Positions 32,996-40,859 of a stretch of 64,000 nt of DNA are shown piece by piece; positions within the stretch are counted from its first letter, which is position 1; each line of letters starts with the position of its first letter. A program made the position numbers and the translations under genes. The stretch covers positions 1,550,001 to 1,614,000 of the forward strand of contig JABTTV010000001.1 of the NCBI GenBank assembly GCA_015075725.1, written 5' to 3'. The DNA is from Anaerolineales bacterium. Lineage in GTDB: Bacteria; Chloroflexota; Anaerolineae; Anaerolineales; Villigracilaceae. The notes under the pieces were generated by a model that was not told the DNA's origin, ran no database searches, and was given only the letters and a program-made list of their open reading frames with translations.

Positions 32996-33503
32996 TTCTA
33001 TAACCTGCCAGTTTGCCAAGGAAACCCAGCACATTCGCAACGGGCGCGGGCGGGTTGATCGGGACGATCTCATCCTTGAAACTCATCATTAACAATGACA
33101 GATAGAGCATGGCTTTGAAGGTCACCTCACCGTTCTTTGACACACCGCTGTGGGCGATCTTGTGCAGCCCTTCGAAGTATTGAGCCATTTTTAGGGCGGG
33201 CTGATGAGTGTTGTAGACGCGCGTCTTCGCGTCGCTGCTGTTGCGGAAGGCATGCGGCACGCCTTTCGGGACATTGACCCTTTCGCCAACTTGATAGATT
33301 TTCCAGACGCCATCCACATAGGCGTCGAAACGACCTTCGAGCACCTCATAGGTTTCGAGCGCATGAGGATGAATGTGGATCGGCGTCCCGCCGGAACGCG
33401 GTCCCAACTCCATCTCCACGTCGAGGGTCTCAGCGGTGAACTTCTTCACCGTCATCTTTATTTGAAATGGACCCATATCAAGGACATCACCAACTTTTAA
33501 CAT
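32991..33503 (-). CDS. Cupin-domain protein
   Basis: This 170-residue protein has a cupin core: GGTPIHIHPHALETYEVLEG at about 37-56 holds the His-x-His...Glu metal set, and NVPKGVPHAFRN near 77-88 holds the second histidine motif. The C-terminal part is helical and hydrophobic (FKAMLYLSLLMMSF). It likely binds a metal and a small molecule; no reaction can be named. It starts 24 bases after the TetR gene at 33528-34163 and is probably in its operon. Its 3' end lies in ettA-remnant sequence, so the C-terminus may have been altered by that junction. Confidence 0.8.
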   Translation of the reverse strand: MLKVGDVLDMGPFQIKMTVKKFTAETLDVEMELGPRSGGTPIHIHPHALETYEVLEGRFDAYVDGVWKIYQVGERVNVPKGVPHAFRNSSDAKTRVYNTHQPALKMAQYFEGLHKIAHSGVSKNGEVTFKAMLYLSLLMMSFKDEIVPINPPAPVANVLGFLGKLAGYRI

Positions 33504-33527
33504 CTTGTTCTCCTTTACTTATAAAAC

Positions 33528-34163
33528 TCAAGCCGTTTTCCAGGCTTGTTCAAACACCCTGACCGCGTCAGGGATAAGTCTGCCAAATCTGCCTTCGCCC
33601 ATGGGAAGATGCGGATCGTTTGCAAGGTGCATGGAAGCCAATCCGTGCATCATGGCATTGACCAGGTCGAAGGCTTTGTCCATGGGGATCTGGGGGTTGA
33701 ACCCGCCTCTTCCCGCCCACAAGTTGATTCTCGATATGGCGCTTTCCATTAACCTGTTGACCACCTTCATGCTTTCCCCTGACGGCACAAAGCCAGGCAC
33801 GTGGCGCTCAAAACACAATTTGAAAAGTTCCGGGTTTTGCAGTGCGAAATTCATGTAGGCTTCCATGCTTCGCCACATGTCATCGAAAGTCGATTCCGCC
33901 GCATCGGCGGCTTCCTGCATGGCGCGGCTGAACAGCTCGAATCCCAGGCGGAACAATTCGTCGTAGATTTCCATTTTGCTGTTGTAGTAGTTGTAAAGCG
34001 AGGGCGGGCGGATCTCAAGCCTGCGCGCCAGTTCGTGCATGGTCAAGGCTGCCACGCCCTCCTCGCGCATGATCTCACGCGCCGTTTCAAGGATGGTTTT
34101 AATCATGGCTTCGCGGTTGCGCTGGCGGCGAATGGAGGGGGTGGGTTTGCGTTGTGTTTTCAT
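33528..34163 (-). CDS. TetR/AcrR-family regulator (WHG-domain type)
   Basis: This 211-residue protein has a basic N-terminus, a helix-turn-helix (TMHELARRLEIRPPSLYNYY, about residues 41-60) and a C-terminal helical domain with WHG-type features (AYMNFALQNPELFKLCFER). Such regulators bind palindromic operators and let go on ligand binding. Two tandem palindromes directly upstream are the likely self-binding sites. The cupin gene follows in the same direction and should be in the regulated unit. Confidence 0.88.
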   Translation of the reverse strand: MKTQRKPTPSIRRQRNREAMIKTILETAREIMREEGVAALTMHELARRLEIRPPSLYNYYNSKMEIYDELFRLGFELFSRAMQEAADAAESTFDDMWRSMEAYMNFALQNPELFKLCFERHVPGFVPSGESMKVVNRLMESAISRINLWAGRGGFNPQIPMDKAFDLVNAMMHGLASMHLANDPHLPMGEGRFGRLIPDAVRVFEQAWKTA

Positions 34164-34201
34164 AAACTAATATCATTAGATAAAACTAATTATATTAGTT
34201 T
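34164..34201. promoter_or_regulatory. Tandem TetR-type operators
   Basis: AAACTAAT-TAT-ATTAGTTT at 34183-34201 is a perfect palindrome. AAACTAAT-ATC-ATTAG at 34164-34179 is a second, slightly shorter copy starting exactly 19 bases away. Both lie immediately upstream of the TetR-type gene's start codon. Confidence 0.75.
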
Positions 34202-34234
34202 TTTATTTATTGTCAAGGGTTGGGAAAACAAAAA

Positions 34235-34257
34235 GGGGCGACTCGCCGAGTCGCCCC
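34235..34257. repeat. Palindromic repeat, family IV copy 6
   Basis: GGGGCGACTCG and CGAGTCGCCCC are exact arms around a single central base. The following bases (CACGGGACATTATC) are shared with the sequence before remnant E, so hairpin and remnant seem to move or duplicate as one unit. Confidence 0.75.
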
Positions 34258-34261
34258 ACGG

Positions 34262-34317
34262 GACATTATCCCTTCAAAGTTCATTATTTGGATGCGGGGT
34301 CAAATCCTTGCCGAACC
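34262..34317 (-). pseudogene. ettA 3'-end remnant D
   Basis: About 55 bases match the 3' end of ettA, including the segment encoding FGKDLTP read on the minus strand, but with a small deletion inside. It lies 11 bases downstream of the HAAS-domain gene and ends near the same stop-codon boundary as the other remnants. Confidence 0.65.
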
Positions 34318-34327
34318 TCTGAATCTT

Positions 34328-34873
34328 CTACTGTTTTAATAAAGGGTGAAGCATCTTGTTAATTCCCGCGCGGAAGGCCCAACCCGCATACGCGCCGATG
34401 AAGGCGATGATGATCGCGATGATTGATCCATAATTATGGCTAATGAGTATTCCATGAAGCGGAATCCATGCGCCGACCGCGAGCGCCAACACCCAGGGGC
34501 GTTGAAACCCGAACAATGCCAGCATGCCGCAGACAAATAGAATTCCCATTGCAAGAACGCCCGTATCATCCCAGTTTGGGCGGGTATCCACATAGAGAGA
34601 GAACAAACCCGCGATAGCTGCAATTCCAAGCAGAATTTTTTGCATGACTGTAAACCTTTCTTTTTCAAATGAAGATAAAACAACATTGACCGATCCAAAC
34701 CGACGCAGCGCTTCCTCTTCTGCCTCAGCCAGATTCATCCCACGTCGGAGATTCGTCTCCACCGCTTCAAGCAGATGACCTTCGAGTTCCTCGAGATGGT
34801 CTGCGTGAAATGTGCCGTTCCTTTTCATCTCCCGTTGGAGGACTTTCAAATAAGAAGCAATGGTGTTCTTCAT
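34328..34873 (-). CDS. HAAS/DUF1700-type membrane protein (PadR partner)
   Basis: This 181-residue protein has an N-terminal HAAS-like helical domain (residues 1-65, with HLEELEGHLLEAVE and EAEEEALRRFGS). Four hydrophobic helices follow (LGIAAIAGLFSLYV; LAMGILFVCGMLALFGF; PWVLALAVGAWIPL; IIAIIIAFIGAYAGWAF). Proteins of this type are usually encoded directly after a PadR regulator and often with an ABC or other permease. Here the PadR gene ends two bases before this one starts, but no transporter follows. Function is unknown beyond a probable regulatory partnership at the membrane. Confidence 0.8.
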   Translation of the reverse strand: MKNTIASYLKVLQREMKRNGTFHADHLEELEGHLLEAVETNLRRGMNLAEAEEEALRRFGSVNVVLSSFEKERFTVMQKILLGIAAIAGLFSLYVDTRPNWDDTGVLAMGILFVCGMLALFGFQRPWVLALAVGAWIPLHGILISHNYGSIIAIIIAFIGAYAGWAFRAGINKMLHPLLKQ

Positions 34874-34874
34874 G

Positions 34875-35192
34875 TTACATCCCCGCCGTAGCGTTGACCG
34901 CTTCCGAGAACGCCATCCACTCAGACTGGCGCTTCGACAAGGATTGCCGCCCCTTCACGGTCAGCGAATAGACTTTTCGTCGGCGCGGCGCGGATTCGTC
35001 CCAATGGCTTTTAAGAAAGTCCTGTTCTTCGAGACGGTGCAGGGCGGGATAGATCGTGCCTTCGGGCAGGTCAAAGTGACCGCCACTCCGCTGTCGCAGG
35101 GCTTCGATCACGGCATACCCGTGTGACGCGCCGTTCGAGAGAACTGCCAGCAGGAGAAAATCCAAGTGTCCTTTTAGCGTTTCGTTGTTCAT
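34875..35192 (-). CDS. PadR-family transcriptional regulator
   Basis: This 105-residue protein is a typical small PadR: a winged helix with GHLDFLLLAVLSNGASHGYA, LPEGTIYPALHRLEEQDFLK and RRRKVYSLTVKGRQSL. PadR proteins repress their own operon and release on a small-molecule signal. ATG 35192 is used; the frame reaching 35219 crosses the likely operator. Upstream bases hold TAGCAATGCTA (35196-35206) and a related CTAGTAACAC, a probable binding site. The HAAS gene follows in the same operon. Confidence 0.9.
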   Translation of the reverse strand: MNNETLKGHLDFLLLAVLSNGASHGYAVIEALRQRSGGHFDLPEGTIYPALHRLEEQDFLKSHWDESAPRRRKVYSLTVKGRQSLSKRQSEWMAFSEAVNATAGM

Positions 35193-35195
35193 ACC

Positions 35196-35206
35196 TAGCA
35201 ATGCTA
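35196..35206. promoter_or_regulatory. Probable PadR operator
   Basis: TAGCAATGCTA is an 11-base palindrome with an odd centre, four bases upstream of the padR start codon. A second CCTAG half-repeat follows at about 35209-35213. Confidence 0.45.
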
Positions 35207-35269
35207 CACCTAGTAACACTATGTGTCAAGGGGAAATATAAGGCGACCCATTGAGCTGCCCCAACAAGG

Positions 35270-35412
35270 GATTATCATTTTAACGATCTGTATTTGACCC
35301 GATACGGAGTCAAATCCTTGCCGGATTTTTCCATCATGAAGGTTTCGTAATCAGACCAGTTGCCGATGTATATCTTCACCGTGGAATCGCTTTCGAAGAG
35401 GATGAGATGTTT
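35270..35412 (-). pseudogene. ettA 3'-end remnant C
   Basis: Read on the minus strand it encodes the closing part of EttA with good conservation: YIGNWSDYETFMMEKSGKDL followed by TPYRVKYRSLK and a stop. A short open frame of 62 codons spans it (35275-35463), but its start codon region has no relation to ettA. It is a severed C-terminal fragment of about 140 bases between the PadR module and the hydrolase module. Confidence 0.8.
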
Positions 35413-35467
35413 CATCATCGAGTCTGAATGTAATCGTTCAGGTAAAATTGCTTGAATTAACACAAGA

Positions 35468-35510
35468 CAAGAAAACCCGCTTGATATCTTGAGTCAAGCC
35501 GGTTTTCTTG
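35468..35510 (-). terminator. Terminator after the alpha/beta hydrolase gene
   Basis: CAAGAAAACC-C-GCTTGA pairs with TCAAGC-C-GGTTTTCTTG (17-base arms with one mismatch, nine-base loop). It lies eight bases past the stop codon of the - strand gene. Confidence 0.65.
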
Positions 35511-35517
35511 TTTCATC

Positions 35518-36459
35518 CTACTTCACTGAAAATATGAAACCCTTTATATCGTTTAGCGCCTCGATACGGAAGTGATCATTTCCTTTCCCAGGCGGATCCT
35601 GCAAGGCATGCTCGGAGCCTTCATAGATCTTTACTTCGATATTGTCCTTGTTCAGAGATACCAACCGCGCCTTGCTCGCCTCTGCAGGAACATTGGGATC
35701 ATCACTGCCATACATCACCAGCGCGGGCACAGACAGTTCTTTCCAATAAGGCAGGGCATCGAAGTTGCCGACAACATCCCAGAACTCTTTTTGCGTGAAG
35801 TTTCTGAGCACCCAGGTTGATGGGTATGCGATCAGGTCAGATACGCCTGGCAGAAATCCCATCTCGCGCAGGTTATTGGTTTCTTCGTAGTGAAGCACAT
35901 CATAGTTGTTAAGTGAAGTGCCGACCACATCCACAAGGAAATCCATATCAGGCGAGAGGTGAACTACATAAGGCGATATCTGCCCGCCCTGACTCATCCC
36001 GATGATGCCGACCTTCGAGACAGCAGCCATATCCTGACTCTTCAGAAAATCCACCGCTGCCACCGTATCCGTGGCAAGGTCTTCATAACTGGATGTGCGC
36101 CAGTTTCCCTCGGATTTTTCCGAGCCGCGTTTATCTGGCAATAGGACCAGCATGCCGTTCTCTTGCAAGAAGCTTGCAAGACTCAGGTACCAGGTGTTTT
36201 CGCGTACGCTCGTCCCTGCGCCATGGATGATCGCCACCGCAGGGAATGGACCTTCTCCTTCGGGTACGAATAACATGCCCGCAAGGGTCAAACCCTGGGA
36301 TTCGTTGTTGAATGTTACCTCCGTATAGTCCAAGGTGGACAAACTCGGACCATAGAGTGTCCGCTGCGGGGAACCTCCTTTCACTTGTGTTACTAGCACA
36401 GGTCCCAACACAACTGCCAGAAAAACAAGAACTCCGACCAACCATCCAATTTTTTTCAT
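35518..36459 (-). CDS. Alpha/beta hydrolase with N-terminal membrane anchor
   Basis: This 313-residue protein has a hydrophobic N-terminus (GWLVGVLVFLAVVLGPVLV) acting as a signal or anchor. An alpha/beta-hydrolase core follows: IIHGAGTS (oxyanion strand), the nucleophile elbow GMSQGG near residue 155, an acid in YGSDDPNVPA and the histidine in GSEHALQDPP. It probably acts outside the membrane on an ester or amide; substrate unknown. ATG 36459 has GGAG upstream. It is divergent from the two-component genes at 36636-38472, and the 176 bases between should hold both promoters. Confidence 0.87.
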   Translation of the reverse strand: MKKIGWLVGVLVFLAVVLGPVLVTQVKGGSPQRTLYGPSLSTLDYTEVTFNNESQGLTLAGMLFVPEGEGPFPAVAIIHGAGTSVRENTWYLSLASFLQENGMLVLLPDKRGSEKSEGNWRTSSYEDLATDTVAAVDFLKSQDMAAVSKVGIIGMSQGGQISPYVVHLSPDMDFLVDVVGTSLNNYDVLHYEETNNLREMGFLPGVSDLIAYPSTWVLRNFTQKEFWDVVGNFDALPYWKELSVPALVMYGSDDPNVPAEASKARLVSLNKDNIEVKIYEGSEHALQDPPGKGNDHFRIEALNDIKGFIFSVK

Positions 36460-36599
36460 GAGAAACTCCAATCTGATAAATTTGGAAACGATGATGCCAG
36501 TTTGACAGTTATCGCCTCATCTGCCATCGAAAAAAAGGATGAAATGCACCTACATAAAAACTTCCACATCAACAGGCTTGATATCAATAATTTTCTGTA

Positions 36600-36628
36600 T
36601 TGATTGGGTCGGGTCTCTCCCCTATAAT
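36600..36628 (+). promoter_or_regulatory. Promoter of the two-component operon (leaderless)
   Basis: TTGATT (36600-36605), a 17-base spacer and TATAAT (36623-36628) form a strong promoter. Transcription would start near 36635-36636, that is, at the ATG of the kinase gene itself. No Shine-Dalgarno sequence is present, supporting a leaderless message. Confidence 0.75.
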
Positions 36629-36635
36629 TTGCCCA

Positions 36636-37817
36636 ATGAAAATTCTCCGCCCTGCCAATTACACATCATCCCTTCTCGTTGTCAGTTTCACCATTTGGGT
36701 CGCTGTGTCTCTGCGATGGATTCTTGAGTTCATGGAACAGCGGCATCCGCATCTCTGGCTTCTCAGTGCATTGCTCGCGGCGTACGGCGTCTTGCTTGGG
36801 TTACAGTCCGTCACGGTCAAAGGAGCGTCGCTAAGGGCGCATATCTATCTTGGAGTTCAAACGATTCTTATCATTGGCGCCATGCTGCTCCATTTCGAAT
36901 TGGATTTTTTTGCCGCTCTTTTCCTTCCGCTTGGTGGGCAAGCCATGTTCCTGTTCCCCCGCAAGACCGCCTTCATGTGGTTTGCCGTCTTTGGCATCGC
37001 CATTGTTGCTGGACAAGGGATTCAATTCGGAATTCCTGAGGGATTGTCATTTTCGTTGCTATACCTCGCTGGATTATTCCTGATCGCTTCTTTCTCGACC
37101 TTGATGATGCGCGCCGACAAAGCGCGTTTACAAAGCGATTCGCTTTTGGACGAGCTAAAACAGGCTCACCAACAGTTGCAGGTATATGCGGGGCAGGCGG
37201 ATGAACTTGCCACTGCCAGGGAACGCAACCGACTCGCAAGAGAACTTCATGACTCAGTCGCCCAAACTCTTTACGGACTGACGCTCCAGGCTGAAGCCGC
37301 CGCGCGCGAACTGCACCTCGGGCGAACAGACAAAGCGACGGAACAACTGCGTGAGATCCGCGAGAGCGCACAGCAGACCTTGCGGGAAACCCGTCTGTTG
37401 ATCTTCGAACTCCGCCCGCCGATACTTGAAAATGAAGGACTGGCATCGGCGCTGCGAGCCAGATTGGAATCTGTGGAGAGCCGAAGCGGACTCAAAACCC
37501 AGATCGACGTGCAGGATTTGGGAAGGCTCCATGTGGGGGTCGAAGCGGGTTTGTATGGCATATCCAATGAAGCGTTGAACAATGTGCTCAAACATGCCCA
37601 TGCCACCGAAGTCGCGGTCTTGTTGGCGAGGCAGTCAGACAAAATCGTTCTGGAGATCAGCGACAACGGCATTGGATTTGATCTTGATCACGCTGAAACG
37701 CACGGCGGACTTGGATTGAAAGGAATGAAGGAACGCGCCGAACAGTTTGGAGGAGATTTGCAGATCCAAAGCTCCGCGAATGGAACGAAGGTACGTGCGG
37801 AGGCAGCTTATGGGTAA
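36636..37817 (+). CDS. NarL-type membrane sensor histidine kinase
   Basis: This 393-residue protein has five or six transmembrane helices in residues 10-155. A coiled coil follows (LDELKQAHQQLQVYAGQADEL), then a HisKA_3 domain with phospho-His205 in RELHDSVAQTLYGL and an HATPase_c domain (SNEALNNVLKHAHA, EISDNGIGFD, HGGLGLKGM). It autophosphorylates in response to an unknown membrane-sensed signal and passes the phosphate to the regulator at 37810, whose start overlaps its stop by eight bases. A perfect promoter just before the start codon suggests a leaderless transcript. Confidence 0.92.
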   Translation: MKILRPANYTSSLLVVSFTIWVAVSLRWILEFMEQRHPHLWLLSALLAAYGVLLGLQSVTVKGASLRAHIYLGVQTILIIGAMLLHFELDFFAALFLPLGGQAMFLFPRKTAFMWFAVFGIAIVAGQGIQFGIPEGLSFSLLYLAGLFLIASFSTLMMRADKARLQSDSLLDELKQAHQQLQVYAGQADELATARERNRLARELHDSVAQTLYGLTLQAEAAARELHLGRTDKATEQLREIRESAQQTLRETRLLIFELRPPILENEGLASALRARLESVESRSGLKTQIDVQDLGRLHVGVEAGLYGISNEALNNVLKHAHATEVAVLLARQSDKIVLEISDNGIGFDLDHAETHGGLGLKGMKERAEQFGGDLQIQSSANGTKVRAEAAYG

Positions 37818-38472
37818 CGTGATTCGAATTTACATTGCCGACGATCACCAAATTGTCCGCAGGGGAATCAGGCAACTGTTAAGCACAGAAGCGGGCATCG
37901 AGGTGGTGGGCGAGGCCTCCAACGGGAGGGAGGCTGTTGCGGAGGTGGAAAAATTCAAGCCCGACATCGTGCTGATGGATTTGGTCATGCCCGTCATGGA
38001 TGGCATCGAGGCGATCCGTCAGATCAAGGCGGGTCATCCGTCCATTCAAATCTTGGTGCTGACCAGTTTCGCCACCGACGACAAAGTTTTCCCCGCCATC
38101 AAAGCAGGCGCATTGGGATATTTGATCAAAGATACGAGTCCCGAAGAATTGATCAATGCGATACGGCAGGTGCATAAGGGCGAACCCACGTTGCATTCGA
38201 GCATCGCGCAAAAGCTGCTCACTGAAATCTCGCACACATCCAAACAGAAAGTATCGCCCGATCCATTAACTGATCGTGAGGTGGAGGTGTTGAAACTCAT
38301 CGCGCGCGGCTTGAGCAACCAGGAGATCGCGGAAACACTCGTTGTAAGTGTGGCGACCGTTTATACACACGTCTCGCGTGTGCTCGATAAACTGCATCTT
38401 GCCAGCCGCACGCAAGCCGCGCTATATGCTCTGCGTGAAGGTTTGGCGTCGTTGTACGACGATGCAGGCTGA
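37810..38472 (+). CDS. NarL/FixJ-type response regulator
   Basis: This 220-residue protein has an intact receiver domain (DD at 11-12, phosphoacceptor Asp57 in LMDLVMPVMDG, switch Lys in YLIKD) and a LuxR-type helix-turn-helix. The latter reads LTDREVEVLKLIARGLSNQE followed by IAETLVVSVATVYTHVSRVL. It is the partner of the kinase it overlaps. ATG 37810 is preceded by GGAGGCAG; the longer frame from 37747 is inside the kinase gene. Its targets are not known; the divergent hydrolase gene is an obvious candidate. Confidence 0.93.
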   Translation: MGNVIRIYIADDHQIVRRGIRQLLSTEAGIEVVGEASNGREAVAEVEKFKPDIVLMDLVMPVMDGIEAIRQIKAGHPSIQILVLTSFATDDKVFPAIKAGALGYLIKDTSPEELINAIRQVHKGEPTLHSSIAQKLLTEISHTSKQKVSPDPLTDREVEVLKLIARGLSNQEIAETLVVSVATVYTHVSRVLDKLHLASRTQAALYALREGLASLYDDAG

Positions 38473-38482
38473 TAGATCTCTG

Positions 38483-38676
38483 TTATCTTTTCAGCGTTCG
38501 GTATTTCACTCGATGCCTAGGTCGGACTGGCAGTCCGACTTACCGTTTCAACGTTCGGTATTTGACTCGATGCGGAGCGAGGTCTTTGCTGAATTTCTCT
38601 TGCATCAAGGTTTCGTAATCTGACCAGTTGCCGATGTGCATCGTGGCTTGCGAGTCGTCTTCGATGACAATGAGGC
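38483..38676 (-). pseudogene. ettA 3'-end remnant B, with an internal partial duplication
   Basis: Two pieces lie in tandem. The first, 38483-38516, covers only the last 35 bases of the ettA end. The second, about 38540-38676, covers the last 135 bases, with a frame disrupted relative to ettA. Between them sits GTCGGACT-GGC-AGTCCGAC (38521-38539), a perfect eight-base-arm palindrome. The remnant directly abuts the 3' end of the MerR gene. Confidence 0.75.
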
Positions 38677-39119
38677 TAGCAATCGCAATCGTCGGTTTGC
38701 GCGGCTGGGACGCCATTCTTTGAGGCGGGGCGACAGGCTTTTCCTTCGCTGTTGATGCACAAGGCTATATCTTCACAATCACATTCAATCCCTGCTTCGA
38801 TCAAATATTTGAGCGCTATGGTGCGCTGAATGATCGCCTCCAGGTCGGGTAACTTTTTCCTGGCAAGTTTCTGCCAGCGTTTTGACGGGGAATCGCCTTT
38901 TGGAAAACCGTTTAACAACGTCCGAATTTCTTCAATGGAAAAACCGACCTCCCGCGCTGCATGTATCACTTCCAGTCGTTCCAGCACGGAGGGGTCGTAA
39001 CGCCGCCAACCGCTCTGACGCGGCGGCTTGGGGAGAAGCCCCACGCTTTCATAAAACCTGATCGCCGAGGTTCGGATGCCCACCTTTTCAGCCAGTTCGC
39101 CGATATTCATTTCGTCCAT
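38676..39119 (-). CDS. MerR-family regulator with cysteine-rich C-terminus
   Basis: This 147-residue protein has the MerR winged helix (NIGELAEKVGIRTSAIRFYE followed by SVGLLPKPPRQSGWRRYD), a dimerisation coiled coil, and a tail with CDCEDIALC, KACRP and a terminal CDC. The cysteines could bind a metal or an iron-sulfur cluster as in SoxR- or ZntR-like proteins, but the spacing matches neither exactly. ATG 39119 follows GGAGG. The divergent promoter between it and the SRPBCC gene has the 19-base spacer that MerR proteins act on. The last codons touch remnant B. Confidence 0.85.
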   Translation of the reverse strand: MDEMNIGELAEKVGIRTSAIRFYESVGLLPKPPRQSGWRRYDPSVLERLEVIHAAREVGFSIEEIRTLLNGFPKGDSPSKRWQKLARKKLPDLEAIIQRTIALKYLIEAGIECDCEDIALCINSEGKACRPASKNGVPAAQTDDCDC

Positions 39120-39139
39120 ATCAGCCTCCAAATTGCCTC

Positions 39140-39170
39140 TTGACTTAAAGCGCACTTGAAATTTTACACT
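39140..39170 (+). promoter_or_regulatory. MerR-type promoter with 19-base spacer
   Basis: TTGACT (39140-39145) and TACACT (39165-39170) are 19 bases apart. Inside lies the near-palindrome TTAAAGCGCACTTGAA (39145-39160). MerR activators untwist such over-long spacers. The promoter points toward the SRPBCC gene at 39223. Confidence 0.7.
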
Positions 39171-39222
39171 TGGTTCATAAATCAGACAATGGGTGTCTGA
39201 AATCTCAAAAAGGAGCTATCCC

Positions 39223-39645
39223 ATGATCAAGGTAACTGAGACCATTTCAATTTCCAGGTCGCCAGCCGAGGTTTTTGCGTTCATCAGCAATTTGGACAAC
39301 ATCCCCTTATGGGACCGCGAGGTGAAGAATTTCACTCTCGTCACGCCTGGGGCAGCTGGGGTCGGATCCCGCTTTGTAGAGGAGTCGAAGGTCGGTTCGG
39401 TCAACTGCGAAGTGACCGAGTTTTCCCCAGACAAGGCGCTCGCCTTCAGTGGTTTATCAACAGCCATGGACTTTACTGAAAGAATTCTGGTTGAACCTGC
39501 GGACAAGGGCGTAATCATTACGCTCACAGGCACGGTGCAACCGAAAGGCTTGTGGAAACTTTTACAGCCGATCATTGCCGCCGAATTCAAGAACAGTTCC
39601 AAACAGCAACTGGTTGCATTGAAGAATCAGCTTGAAAAAATGTAA
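39223..39645 (+). CDS. SRPBCC-fold protein (polyketide cyclase-like)
   Basis: This 140-residue protein fits the START/SRPBCC fold: TISISRSPAEVFAFISNLDN at the start, SRFVEESKVGS, the central beta strands, and a long C-terminal helix (EFKNSSKQQLVALKNQL). Members bind hydrophobic small molecules in a deep cavity. AAGGAG precedes ATG 39223. The MerR-type promoter upstream suggests induction by the signal the neighbouring MerR protein senses. A DUF2652 gene, which also ends in an SRPBCC-like domain, follows. Confidence 0.82.
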   Translation: MIKVTETISISRSPAEVFAFISNLDNIPLWDREVKNFTLVTPGAAGVGSRFVEESKVGSVNCEVTEFSPDKALAFSGLSTAMDFTERILVEPADKGVIITLTGTVQPKGLWKLLQPIIAAEFKNSSKQQLVALKNQLEKM

Positions 39646-39734
39646 CCCAAATACCCGAGCCGTCTCAGGCGTGTTGTAAATTGCCCAGGAAAGCGGGTCT
39701 CTGATGTTTGGACATCCTCTTTCAAGCAAGGACT

Positions 39735-40811
39735 ATGAACATGAAAAGTGACATACACACTGGCTATCTCATTCTTGCAGATATTTCGGGCTACACTTCC
39801 TATCTCGCAAAATCCGAGATCGAAAATGCGCAGGCGTTATTAGCCGAGTTGCTCAAGCGGATCGTCGAGCAATTTCAATCCGTGGTAAAGATTTCGCGGC
39901 TCGAAGGTGACGCTGTGTTCGCTTACACCACGGAACCAATCCGCGGCGAAGCGCTTATGGATTTGATCGAATCGACGTATATCGCTTTTCGCGAAGGGCA
40001 AGAATTGTTCCGCCTCAATTTGTGCGAATGTGAAGCTTGCCAGTCCCTGCCCAGTCTCGATTTGAAATTCATCGTTCATTATGGCAGTTTTGCCATCCAA
40101 AGTGTGACTGCCTTTCAGGAACTTGTCGGCATGGATGTCAATGTGGCGCATCGCCTCTTGAAAAACCATATTCACGAAAAAACAAATTGGAGAGCATACG
40201 CGCTCATCTCTCAGAATGCGCTTTCCCAGATGGGAATATCGGCGGAGGGTATGCAAGAATTCCGCGAGGCGTATGAACATCTTGGCGAAATCCAACTGTT
40301 CGGCATGGATTTAACCCCTTATTATGACCGATGGGTGGATTCCAAGCGAATCTTGATCGATCAGGAAGAGGCAGATCTTATTATTAAACAACAGACGGAA
40401 CTATCCCCGCATCAAGTATGGGAATGGCTGACCAGTAATGCACGCCGTCTGGAGTGGGAGGAACTGAACGAGATTCAACGTCCCACTGAACAGCACGGCA
40501 TTGGATCGGAAAGCCGTTGTTTCGGCGAAGGCAGGGCATACACGGAAAGAGTGCTGGACTGGAAACCGTTTGATTATTATTCTGTGTTGAGGTCACCCCA
40601 AAAGCGGGGCAGGATCACCCCGCCCATGTCGATCATATCAACGTACAAATTACATCCACTGGAAAATGGAGGCACGAAACTGGAGATCTATTGCAAGGTA
40701 AAGACTCCCATGCCTGCGTGGCTCACTCAGAGGATCGCAGGGCTCGTCCTACAGCAAATGAGGGTTGACCGCGCCTACAAAAGGTTGCTCACAGCCATGC
40801 AGGAAAAATGA
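39735..40811 (+). CDS. DUF2652 protein: cyclase-like domain fused to an SRPBCC-like domain
   Basis: This protein of about 358 residues has an N-terminal domain with GYLILADISGYTSYL and ISRLEGDAVFAY. That corresponds to the metal-binding Asp and the GD loop of class III nucleotide cyclases, but diverged as in DUF2652. CECEAC (near residue 100) is unusual. From about residue 215 a second domain (LSPHQVWEWLTSNARRLEW, ending in QQMRVDRAYKRLL) looks SRPBCC-like. Whether it makes cyclic nucleotide is doubtful because the second metal Asp and purine-binding residues are not evident. Start at 39735 or 39741 cannot be decided. Confidence 0.75.
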   Translation: MNMKSDIHTGYLILADISGYTSYLAKSEIENAQALLAELLKRIVEQFQSVVKISRLEGDAVFAYTTEPIRGEALMDLIESTYIAFREGQELFRLNLCECEACQSLPSLDLKFIVHYGSFAIQSVTAFQELVGMDVNVAHRLLKNHIHEKTNWRAYALISQNALSQMGISAEGMQEFREAYEHLGEIQLFGMDLTPYYDRWVDSKRILIDQEEADLIIKQQTELSPHQVWEWLTSNARRLEWEELNEIQRPTEQHGIGSESRCFGEGRAYTERVLDWKPFDYYSVLRSPQKRGRITPPMSIISTYKLHPLENGGTKLEIYCKVKTPMPAWLTQRIAGLVLQQMRVDRAYKRLLTAMQEK

Positions 40812-40822
40812 CGGGTTCTTAA

Positions 40823-40855
40823 AAGTGACAGTCACCTCGCAGGTGACTGTCACTT
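40823..40855. repeat. Perfect palindrome, family III copy 3
   Basis: AAGTGACAGTCACCT and AGGTGACTGTCACTT are exact 15-base arms with a three-base loop. An almost identical hairpin lies exactly 900 bases further on (41723-41755), next to the true ettA end; each is the outer part of a direct repeat. Confidence 0.9.
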
Positions 40856-40859
40856 ATGT

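Noticed and set aside
35275..35463. 62-codon minus-strand gene
   Set aside because: Its C-terminal part is the tail of EttA and its N-terminal part is unrelated, so it is a remnant and not an independent gene.
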